DNA from: a virus
IMG/VR virus record: IMGVR_UViG_3300017957_000027
Location: 1-39,156 of that record
DNA: 39,156 nt
Reading direction: 5' to 3' (one strand)
Shown: piece after piece, positions 23,192 to 29,668 of the stretch
Layout: every line of letters begins with the position of its first letter
Position numbering within the stretch: position 1 is the stretch's first letter
Notes under the pieces: model-generated
What the model was told of the DNA's origin: nothing
The model's database searches: none
The model's input: the letters and a program-made list of their open reading frames with translations, nothing else
Made by a program: the position numbers and the translations under genes

Positions 23192-23531
23192 ACTCCAGCC
23201 ACGCGAAGTGCTTGCGCTTCGACAGGTACTCTTCATCGAACTCGTTGAGATACGCCTCCCGCTCGAACGGGTTGGCGTGGTACGCCGTGTCTCCGTCCAT
23301 GCCCCGCGCTCGGTTCAAGATGTGGAACCATGCGTAGAGCAGCGGGAAGAACACGAATCCCAGTTCCCGCCACTGGCAGTAGTGGATGGTCTCATGGCGT
23401 CGTGTGACGTCGCTGATGATGCCGCGTGAGAAGACGAACAGTCCGAGGCTGATGGCCCCGATCTCAATCGGGCTCACCTTCGACAGGGCGACCGGGACGA
23501 GGCTGTGGTTGAAGAAGATCGGGAACTTCAT
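23181..23531 (-). CDS. Membrane HExxH protein (HETIH), putative metallopeptidase
   Basis: A 116-aa protein; ATG 23531 (ATGA overlap) is preferred over GTG 23534. A hydrophobic segment at about 22-38 precedes TRRHETIHYCQWRELGF (His46, Glu47, His50). A second hydrophobic stretch follows (58-71), and later HANPFEREAY, where a Glu could be the third ligand. The pattern HExIHxxQ...EL...FExEAY is known from small uncharacterised bacterial membrane proteins. It may be a zinc peptidase working in or at the membrane; activity is not shown. Confidence 0.7.
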   Translation of the reverse strand: MKFPIFFNHSLVPVALSKVSPIEIGAISLGLFVFSRGIISDVTRRHETIHYCQWRELGFVFFPLLYAWFHILNRARGMDGDTAYHANPFEREAYLNEFDEEYLSKRKHFAWLEFTR

Positions 23532-23740
23532 CACGCCTCCATCGCCTGCGCGACCCGCATGTAGTTCTGAGCGTTGTACAGGACCGTGCTGACGCCCAGG
23601 AGCGCCAGAGCTGTTCCGCGCACCGGGTACCGCTCGCGGAGTCTCAGACCGCCCCAGAGCATCAGAGGACCGATGAACAGCACGTCCGCGACCCGGATGC
23701 GCTGCGTCTTGACGACCTCGTTCAACTCTGCTGGCGTCAT
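23531..23740 (-). CDS. Small membrane protein
   Basis: A 69-aa protein. ATG 23740 overlaps the stop of the J-like gene (ATGA) and its own stop overlaps the HETIH gene, so the three are translationally coupled. Two hydrophobic segments lie at about 17-31 and 42-55. No motif recognised. It could be a partner of the membrane HExxH protein. Confidence 0.68.
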   Translation of the reverse strand: MTPAELNEVVKTQRIRVADVLFIGPLMLWGGLRLRERYPVRGTALALLGVSTVLYNAQNYMRVAQAMEA

Positions 23741-24150
23741 CCCTTCCTCCGCATCGACAAGAGCCACTGCGTCACGTCCGTAGCCGCTCGGCTGTTCCCG
23801 TGCTTGTCAGGATGGCACAAGCGGATCAACTGCGTGATCCGCTCCTGTGTCAGGTCACCCGAGGCTGCCGCCTGCATCAACTGCTTGGCCTTCGCCCGAA
23901 CTCGCTTGTAGCGACCCTCCAGTGCAGCGTGACGCTCTTGTGACGACCGGTACTTCTCTTGAAGCCGGAGAAGCGCCTTGTCCCCGACGTACAGGTCGTA
24001 GCCCCGGTCCAGCTTGAAGCAGATGGGACAGAGCCGCTCGAAGCCCTTCACGGCCACGAACGGCGTCATGCAGCCCGAACACTCCCGCTCGACCCCCGAT
24101 TCGAGGTCGGAGAGAGCCTTCTGACGGGCGTCCGCGAGTAGAAGACTCAC
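23737..24150 (-). CDS. Zinc-finger protein with J-domain-like HPDKH motif
   Basis: A 137-aa protein starting with GTG 24150, which overlaps the upstream stop (GTGA). A four-cysteine zinc site (Cys24, Cys27, Cys41, Cys44: CSGC and CPIC) lies near the N-terminus. A coiled-coil follows (60-95), and the C-terminus reads ITQLIRLCHPDKHGNS with an HPD tripeptide (113-115) between two helices, as in DnaJ J-domains. J-domains stimulate Hsp70 ATPase. Here the domain would be short and C-terminal. It may recruit host DnaK to a viral target; this is inferred from the motif only. Confidence 0.78.
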   Translation of the reverse strand: MSLLLADARQKALSDLESGVERECSGCMTPFVAVKGFERLCPICFKLDRGYDLYVGDKALLRLQEKYRSSQERHAALEGRYKRVRAKAKQLMQAAASGDLTQERITQLIRLCHPDKHGNSRAATDVTQWLLSMRRKG

Positions 24151-24383
24151 TGCTCCCAGGTGCCCGTCGTGGGGTCGTACCTGATGCTGTACGGGCACAT
24201 CCCGGACACGACCACCCGAACGCGGAGCGGCTGCGCCGAGTAGGGGTAGGACTGCTTGTAGTAGCAGGTCGTGTACCCGAAGGCGGGCTTGTTGTAGTCC
24301 CGGCTCTGGATGGTCATCGAGATGGGCATCGCCGCGTCAGCGGGCGGGGAGAGCAGAGCAAGAGCGAGTGCGACGTACTTCAT
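24147..24383 (-). CDS. Small secreted protein with Sec signal peptide
   Basis: A 78-aa protein. MKYVALALALLSPPADA looks like a Sec signal peptide, cleaved after ADA. The mature part of about 61 residues has two cysteines (TTCYYK and SGMCPY) that could form a disulfide outside the cytoplasm, with many Tyr, Pro and Ser residues. GGAGGACAC precedes the ATG. A virus-coded exported protein may act on the envelope, for example in superinfection exclusion or lysis. No family recognised. Confidence 0.75.
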   Translation of the reverse strand: MKYVALALALLSPPADAAMPISMTIQSRDYNKPAFGYTTCYYKQSYPYSAQPLRVRVVVSGMCPYSIRYDPTTGTWEQ

Positions 24384-24395
24384 GTGTCCTCCAGA

Positions 24396-24905
24396 CTACG
24401 GGTGAGACGTCAGATTGTAGTTCTTCAGGGCCTGAGCGAAGCGGACCAGAGGCTCCGTGTCCGACTCGTGGTAGACCAGCAGCGCGTCGTATCCTACGGC
24501 TTCGACCTTCACTCCCGCAGTCTTCGCCGCGTCCATGATGGGCGTCCGAAGGGAAGCGTCCGCCCAGAACCCGACGAGCGGGTGAGACTCGTAGTGACCG
24601 GGGTCTCCCGAGCACGACGTGAACGGCACCGCGCCGACGGCTGCCAGCGCGAACACTGCGGGCGCGACCTCGGGATCGATGTCGAGCAGGTACACCTCGT
24701 TGTCGCAGGCAGCCTCGCTCAGTTCGTCATCGTCTGTATACCGATCGGTAAGTTCGATGAGATCCCTCGCCTCCCCAGACAAGCGGTCGTAGTCCGACCA
24801 GTCGATCCACCGGAGATCCCGGTAGTAGTGGTTCTCCGGGATCCCATCTTCGCAGGCCATGTACTCCTCGTCGGGGAGCACCCACCCCTTCACAGGCCCG
24901 CCCAT
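24396..24905 (-). CDS. Hypothetical acidic protein
   Basis: A 169-aa protein; AAGGAGG precedes ATG 24905, which supports this start despite a 16-base overlap with the methylase gene. The N-terminal half is acidic with many Asp, Glu and Tyr residues. The C-terminal half looks like an alpha/beta domain (APAVFALAAVGAVPFTSC, SGDPGHYESHPLVGF, then VKVEAVGYDALLVYHES). Such SCSG-containing domains occur in other phage and plasmid proteins of unknown function, as far as I recall. Coupling to the methylase suggests a DNA-modification or accessory role. Confidence 0.7.
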   Translation of the reverse strand: MGGPVKGWVLPDEEYMACEDGIPENHYYRDLRWIDWSDYDRLSGEARDLIELTDRYTDDDELSEAACDNEVYLLDIDPEVAPAVFALAAVGAVPFTSCSGDPGHYESHPLVGFWADASLRTPIMDAAKTAGVKVEAVGYDALLVYHESDTEPLVRFAQALKNYNLTSHP

Positions 24906-25447
24906 CGCGCCTCCTTCTCACCGATGGCGTGCGCGAGTTCGTCCTTCTCGAAGTCCCAGTACCGGTGGCGCAGGGGGCGGCTCCGCAGAGCCGGCCAGTA
25001 GAAGATGAGGGCGCTTCCCTTCGGCGCGCCTTCCCGGTTGTTGTCCCCGTCACCCGGCAGCAGGAACTTCACGCGCGGCTTGAGGAAGACGACCATCCAG
25101 GCGTTCAGGCAGCACGCCACATGGTTGTACCAGTACTTCGTGTCCGTGTTCGCGTAGACGAGCATGACGAGGGACTCCAGTCCGGGAGCCTCGTCATGGG
25201 CCTTCTTGAACCAGTGCTTGATTCCCCGCCCATACGGAGGGTTGCACCAGACGCGCTTGCCGTAGTCCGACCAGTTGACCCGCAGGGCGTCCGTGCGGGG
25301 GTCGATGAACGGGTCCACCCGCGCCACGTCGAGGTTCGTGGCGCAGGCGTCGAGGTCGAAGCGCACGAGCCTGTTGACGGGATCGAACACCTCGGGAGGT
25401 GTCGTCCAGTCATCGCGCCCCAGCGTGCGGGTCGTGGGGTTCGTCAT
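24890..25447 (-). CDS. Phage-type DNA N6-adenine methyltransferase
   Basis: A 185-aa enzyme. DDWTTPPEVFDPVNRL at residue 12 and the SAM-site-like FDLDACA (30-36) are followed by the catalytic WCNPPYGRG (NPPY at 69-72). This is the layout of the phage N-6-adenine methyltransferase family (Dam, PF05869 type). It would methylate adenine in viral DNA, giving protection from host restriction or marking the DNA. No matching restriction enzyme is seen, so it is an orphan. The start lies directly behind the stop of the upstream gene. Confidence 0.92.
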   Translation of the reverse strand: MTNPTTRTLGRDDWTTPPEVFDPVNRLVRFDLDACATNLDVARVDPFIDPRTDALRVNWSDYGKRVWCNPPYGRGIKHWFKKAHDEAPGLESLVMLVYANTDTKYWYNHVACCLNAWMVVFLKPRVKFLLPGDGDNNREGAPKGSALIFYWPALRSRPLRHRYWDFEKDELAHAIGEKEARWAGL

Positions 25448-26329
25448 CTACCAGTCCTTCTTGATCTGGAAGGCCGAGGCGACCCGGATGACGCGCTCGT
25501 ACTGCACCGACCCGTCACGACCGATGGTCATGCTGTCGAACCCGTGCTCGTTCATGGCGAGGGCAAGGATCGAGACGGCATCCTTGATGTCCTGAGGAAT
25601 CTGCGACTCGCTCGGAGCAGGTGCCGGGGACGCTTGGATCGGGGTCTGCGGAGCGGTCTTCACGGGAGCCTCCTTCGTCTGGGGGGTCGGGGCCTTCACT
25701 GGCTTGGGGGCTGGGGCAGGTGCGCTGTGCGTCACTTCCTTCCGGTTGGCGATCTCCTCGACGCACATGAGGATCCTGGCGGCCTGGGCTTCGCGCAGGC
25801 GCGGCTTGGTGTAGAAGGTGTACGGGCGACCACGACGCGGGACCTGGGTCGGATGAAGCGAGATCGACTCCCACTTCATCTCGTCGGCAGCCCGCTTGAT
25901 GAGCCCCCGAACCGTGGACGGGTTCATCTCTGCAAACTCCTGCGCCTTGTCCCACTCGACCTCGATGCCCAGGCGGACGAACGCCTCGTGGTCCAGCGAC
26001 TTGATGATGTGCCAGTGGCACCACCCCAGTCGGTTCATCAGCAACTTCATCTTCACGATCTGGCTGTCCATCATCCACTCCTCAACTGCTTTGGCGGCTG
26101 CACCCGCACCTTCGATGTAGAAGACCTTTCCACCTGCCCTCTCCCACGCCTTCGCCACGTTGAACGCCGCGTGGGAGATCGAGCAGGTCCGGACGACAAG
26201 CGCGTCCATTCGTTGGGGGATGGTCAGTCCCACGTCACCGCCAAGCACCTTCACCTTCACGCCCAGACCCTTCAGGGCCTGAGCATGAGGGCGACAGTGC
26301 TCGGACTTGCTGACCAGTCCGATCCGCAT
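25448..26329 (-). CDS. DUF2325-like domain protein with Pro-rich linker
   Basis: A 293-aa protein; ATG 26329 overlaps the stop of the Rad50-like gene (ATGA). Residues 1-85 form a small Rossmann-like domain (MRIGLVSKSEHCRPHAQAL, then DALVVRTCSISHAAFNVAKA, then GGKVFYIEG) that resembles DUF2325. Residues about 90-195 look helical with a possible winged-helix (PSTVRGLIKRAADEM). A Pro/Ala/Lys linker follows (about 200-240), then a C-terminal helical/beta piece. Translational coupling to an SMC-like ATPase suggests a shared DNA-processing complex (inference). Confidence 0.8.
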   Translation of the reverse strand: MRIGLVSKSEHCRPHAQALKGLGVKVKVLGGDVGLTIPQRMDALVVRTCSISHAAFNVAKAWERAGGKVFYIEGAGAAAKAVEEWMMDSQIVKMKLLMNRLGWCHWHIIKSLDHEAFVRLGIEVEWDKAQEFAEMNPSTVRGLIKRAADEMKWESISLHPTQVPRRGRPYTFYTKPRLREAQAARILMCVEEIANRKEVTHSAPAPAPKPVKAPTPQTKEAPVKTAPQTPIQASPAPAPSESQIPQDIKDAVSILALAMNEHGFDSMTIGRDGSVQYERVIRVASAFQIKKDW

Positions 26330-27957
26330 CAGCCCACTTCCACCAGCGTCCAGCCCTTGGGAAGGCGGCCCTTGGGCTTGATGGGCGAGAGCAGGAGGAC
26401 CTGACCGGGGGAGTCCGAGAGCGAGCGCATCGACGCTGCGAGCGTGTCCGGGTCCCAGGCGCGCTCCTTGGGCGTCACGACGACCGGACCATCGTGCTGC
26501 GTGAGGCGAAGCTGAGCGGACGCGACGGCCAGCGTGAGACGAGCCCACTCGGCTCCCGAGAGCGCCGTGTGAAGCACACCGTCACGGACGAAGCCCATCG
26601 ACACGCTCTTGCCATCCAGCACGAGATGGAAGTCATCTCCGTCCGGGAGGTGCGCCTGCACGGCCTGCTCGAACACCGCGACCGAGTTCTTCACGAGGGC
26701 GTCCATCGCGGAGCGGCAGTCGTCCTTGAGGTTCGACAGGTCTCGATGCTCGGCCCGAGCTTCCTTGACGATGCTCTGCTGGTCCCGGACCTTCTTCCAC
26801 TCGCTCTTGACGAACGCAGCCTCGGAGAGGGCCTTCTGGGCCGTCGCGATCTCCTCAAGGATGCTGTTGTCCGGAGCCGGCGGCTGCTCGTCGAAGCGCT
26901 GGCTCACCGACTGGTACTGCGCCACGATGTTCTCTGCGCTGTGCCGGCGGCTGGACACCTGCACGGCCAGTCGGGTGATCTCCCGGTCCAGCGCATCGAC
27001 CTGCGCGTACTGGTTCGCCTGCGCTTCCCACTGGTCCGCCAGAACCTCCCAGTCCCGCTCCACCTGGGACCCGCAGACCAGACAGGCCGCCGGGTCGTGC
27101 GGAACGATGTGGCGCAGGGTCTTGCTCATCTGCACGATGAGGTCACGGGTGGGCGGGACTTGCATCTCTGCACGCTTGGCCTGGGCTGCTTCCAGTTCCG
27201 CCTGGGCTTCCTGCCACTGGTTCACTGCCGACTGAGCGCGCGCCGCCGTGTACTCCACCTCGGCCCGGCCGATGTGAGTGGCACTCGGATCCGGAGCGGA
27301 GGACCGCAGTTCGTTGAGACGAGCCTGGAGGTCGTCCAGTTCCGAGTCCCGAGGCTCCGAGCCCAGACCACGGCTCAGCGCCTCTGCGGTCGCCTCCGCC
27401 TGGGTCACGCGGCTCTTGGCCTTCCGAGCGTCCGAGGACACGACCTCCAGAACCTTGGCGAGCAGCTCAGCCTCGTCCATCGGCTCGTACCGCTTGGCGA
27501 TGCTGTCGTAGAGGTCGGTGTCCGTGATGTGGGAGTGGATCGCAGAGCGAGTCGCCTCACCTGCCACTCGGAGCAGCCACTTGCTCTGCGTCTCCGCGTT
27601 CCCCTTGAGCATGGCCTCGGTGTCGAGGACGGGCCACGCGACGCCAAACGGCTGATCGGGATCTGCCTTCTTGACCGACTTGCCCTTCTTCTCCGTGCTC
27701 CACTTGAACTCGGTGCCGTCGTCCATGATGGCGTTCGAGTAGAGCGTCGAACCGTCACCCAACGCGAACAGGTCCGACTCCTTTCTCACCTCGTCGCGAC
27801 CCGTCAGGTCCGTGACGAAGCCTCGGGTCGCCAGTTCCAGGCTGTTCTGGACAGCCGACTTGCCCGACCCGTTGGGTCCGACGATGATCGTCTTCTCGCC
27901 AAGTTCGACATCTACGCCGCCCTTGACGTTGCTCTTGACGTGCTTGAAGTAGGCCAC
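26329..27957 (-). CDS. Rad50/SbcC-like ATPase with CxxC hook
   Basis: A 542-aa protein starting with GTG 27957 behind GAGGAGG. N-terminal Walker A GPNGSGKS (27-34), long coiled-coil arms (about 165-265 and 310-425) around a zinc-hook-like CLVC (Cys292/Cys295), and the ABC signature LSGAE (466-470). The arms are much shorter than in cellular Rad50. The usual Walker B with Asp-Glu is not evident: after LRLTQHDG comes PVVVTPKERAWDPD, so ATP hydrolysis may be altered. Such ATPases tether and process DNA ends with a nuclease; the PD-(D/E)XK protein at 34989 could be a partner. A TTGACA promoter lies directly upstream. Confidence 0.9.
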   Translation of the reverse strand: MAYFKHVKSNVKGGVDVELGEKTIIVGPNGSGKSAVQNSLELATRGFVTDLTGRDEVRKESDLFALGDGSTLYSNAIMDDGTEFKWSTEKKGKSVKKADPDQPFGVAWPVLDTEAMLKGNAETQSKWLLRVAGEATRSAIHSHITDTDLYDSIAKRYEPMDEAELLAKVLEVVSSDARKAKSRVTQAEATAEALSRGLGSEPRDSELDDLQARLNELRSSAPDPSATHIGRAEVEYTAARAQSAVNQWQEAQAELEAAQAKRAEMQVPPTRDLIVQMSKTLRHIVPHDPAACLVCGSQVERDWEVLADQWEAQANQYAQVDALDREITRLAVQVSSRRHSAENIVAQYQSVSQRFDEQPPAPDNSILEEIATAQKALSEAAFVKSEWKKVRDQQSIVKEARAEHRDLSNLKDDCRSAMDALVKNSVAVFEQAVQAHLPDGDDFHLVLDGKSVSMGFVRDGVLHTALSGAEWARLTLAVASAQLRLTQHDGPVVVTPKERAWDPDTLAASMRSLSDSPGQVLLLSPIKPKGRLPKGWTLVEVG

Positions 27958-27984
27958 AGGCCCTCCTCTCGTGTGTGGGAGGAG

Positions 27985-28013
27985 ACCTTAGCCACGGGCC
28001 AAGTCTATGTCAA
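27985..28013 (-). promoter_or_regulatory. Sigma70-type promoter of the Rad50-like gene
   Basis: On the minus strand, TTGACA (28008-28013), a spacer of exactly 17 bases, then TAAGGT (27985-27990). The gene start at 27957 leaves a leader of about 20 bases that contains the Shine-Dalgarno. Confidence 0.7.
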
Positions 28014-28044
28014 CCATGTCAGGACAGATAGTCCGCAAGGTCCG

Positions 28045-28329
28045 CTACTGTGAGCCCATGAGCAAATGCCGCCCGAAGTCCGTGACGATGTTCGGTCCGT
28101 CGTGTCGCCTGCTACTGCTGACCAAGAGCGTCCCAAAGTCCGTGATGGTGTCCCAGTAAATCTCGCCCGGACCATCCACGAGGTACAGCCTGTCACCGGT
28201 ACCCGCCATGTCCTCCACATGAGGTCGAATGTCTCTCGGGGTAGGAAGGTCCAGCCCAACCCACACGGCTGTGTGAGAGCCGAGGCGACCCGAGGGGTGT
28301 AGCAGGACCAGCAGGTAGGGAGGCTTCAT
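28045..28329 (-). CDS. Small hypothetical protein
   Basis: A 94-aa protein with a hydrophobic start (PPYLLVLLHPSG) and an alpha/beta look. Two short repeats, ITDFGTLL and VTDFGRHLL, come from a DNA near-duplication (near 28076 and 28133). No clear Shine-Dalgarno is seen before ATG 28329, so confidence is lower. It lies in the gap between two certain minus-strand genes and has plausible composition. Function unknown. Confidence 0.5.
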   Translation of the reverse strand: MKPPYLLVLLHPSGRLGSHTAVWVGLDLPTPRDIRPHVEDMAGTGDRLYLVDGPGEIYWDTITDFGTLLVSSSRRHDGPNIVTDFGRHLLMGSQ

Positions 28330-28347
28330 CAGGACAACTCGCTTGCC

Positions 28348-28734
28348 TCAGGCTTCCTGGGACTTCGAGATCCTGACCATGAGCCGCATCAGGGCATCTT
28401 CGACGTTGGGCGGGATGTCGGACTTCTTGTACTTCCGAGGCCAGTACTTGCTGCGACGCCCGTTGATGCTGAGGTCGTCCGCAGCCTCGTAGGGGCTGAC
28501 CGTGGAGAACAGGGGGACCATCGAGTTCGCCAGCGCCTGGGCCGGCGGCAGCCCGATGTCGAATCCCACCAGTGCGATCGACGTGTCCGCGACCTTGCGG
28601 ATCTGCTGGTACGTCGGGTCCTCCGCGATGGTCTGCTCGACCTTCATCCGGAGTGCGTACCGCATCCCCATGAAGCCAAGCGCACCAACGCCGATGGCCC
28701 CGCCTGCAAGGGCGAGGGCACGACTACGCTCCAT
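28348..28734 (-). CDS. Membrane-anchored hypothetical protein
   Basis: A 128-aa protein with an N-terminal membrane helix (about 6-27, LALAGGAIGVGALGFMGMRYAL) after MERSRA. A soluble domain of about 100 residues with a basic Tyr/Lys patch (RRSKYWPRKYKKSD) follows. No family recognised. The start overlaps the HTH gene by 11 bases, suggesting coupling. It differs from the left-hand membrane proteins in having the anchor at the N-terminus. Confidence 0.7.
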   Translation of the reverse strand: MERSRALALAGGAIGVGALGFMGMRYALRMKVEQTIAEDPTYQQIRKVADTSIALVGFDIGLPPAQALANSMVPLFSTVSPYEAADDLSINGRRSKYWPRKYKKSDIPPNVEDALMRLMVRISKSQEA

Positions 28735-28933
28735 GAGAAGCCTCGGACAGCATGGTGTTCAGGCTCTCCATGAGGTGAGACTCACGAGGACCCGTGTCGC
28801 CCTTGTTCCAGTGGTAGACCGTGCGGACGCTCACATCGAGCTTCCGCGCGATGTCCTGAGGGGTCACCCCATGAACCCGCAGCGCCTTCACGAGGCGCTG
28901 TACCTGGGCTGCGTTGTCTACGAGGGCCGTCAT
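28724..28933 (-). CDS. Small HTH DNA-binding regulator
   Basis: A 69-aa protein; ATG 28933 has AAGGG five bases before it. Residues 10-50 form a helix-turn-helix: LVKALRVHGVTPQDIARKLDV, then SVRTVYHWNKGDTG, an XRE/Cro-like recognition region. It is close to the minimum size for a Cro-type regulator and probably acts as a dimer. It could control the accessory or replication operon. An in-frame ATG at 28951 is a less likely start. Confidence 0.8.
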   Translation of the reverse strand: MTALVDNAAQVQRLVKALRVHGVTPQDIARKLDVSVRTVYHWNKGDTGPRESHLMESLNTMLSEASHGA

Positions 28934-28970
28934 GCAGCCCTTGTAGCACATTGTGGTATAGGCAGTCCAC

Positions 28971-29384
28971 TCACTCGGTGATGGCGCGCCAACCTGCCTG
29001 CCAGTTCTCTGCGTCGATGGTCCCGACCGAGATGACACGCTTGATTCCGCCGTCAGTGACGAGGACTCCCATGCGCCCCGCGTCCAGGGCCTGACGCATG
29101 ATGGCTGCCGTGGCCTTGCCCATCATCTCGTGCATGACGGCGATGGCGTTGAACAGCGGCGTGCGCTGCTCGAAGTCGATTCCCGTGGCGACGTGCGTAC
29201 ACCACGCATCCCACGAGCCCTGCTCCGTGAAGCTGTTGTCCTTCTCGTCGGTCCCCAGGATGCAGGTCACGTCGATGTGCGGCGCTGCCTCCTGAAGCCC
29301 GGCCATCAGAGACTCCTTGGCGGAGTCCACCTCGGACGGGCTCGCGGTGAACGGGTCCATCAGGAGGACACGGTACTCAGGCAT
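28971..29384 (-). CDS. Hypothetical alpha/beta protein
   Basis: A 137-aa protein; ATG 29384 overlaps the upstream gene by 8 bases. It starts MPEYRVLLMDPFTASPSE, with alternating strands and helices (HIDVTCILGTDE, then MGVLVTDGGIKRVISVG), which suggests a compact Rossmann-like fold such as those of small nucleotide-processing enzymes. No catalytic motif could be assigned. It follows the polymerase and coiled-coil genes in the same run. Confidence 0.7.
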   Translation of the reverse strand: MPEYRVLLMDPFTASPSEVDSAKESLMAGLQEAAPHIDVTCILGTDEKDNSFTEQGSWDAWCTHVATGIDFEQRTPLFNAIAVMHEMMGKATAAIMRQALDAGRMGVLVTDGGIKRVISVGTIDAENWQAGWRAITE

Positions 29385-29667
29385 GAGCGGCCTCCAGAGC
29401 GCGCTCCAGCATGTGGCTGACCGTGCGGACGACGTACTTGTCGGCGTTGGGCTCCCGCGTCGTGTCGTAGTAGTCCCGCGCGGCGTCCCGGAGCTGGTCG
29501 ATGGTCTCAACCTTCACCTTCATCTGTGCGTTCTCTCGCATGGAGTCTTCGAGCGCGGACTCCAGATCGCACACCTTGTCCAGCAGGCTCTCGACCGAGC
29601 GGAGCAGGATCTCCATCTCCCCTCGCATCCCCGTCACAGTCTCCTTGTAGTCATACAGGCAGCTCAT
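29377..29667 (-). CDS. Small coiled-coil protein
   Basis: A 96-aa protein. Residues 10-65 are a probable coiled-coil (MEILLRSVESLLDKVCDLESAL and onward). The C-terminal 30 residues are helical and end in ERALEAAHA. The start lies two bases after the polymerase stop, so it is co-expressed with it. Possible polymerase accessory or adaptor; no known family. Confidence 0.72.
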   Translation of the reverse strand: MSCLYDYKETVTGMRGEMEILLRSVESLLDKVCDLESALEDSMRENAQMKVKVETIDQLRDAARDYYDTTREPNADKYVVRTVSHMLERALEAAHA

Positions 29668-29668
29668 C

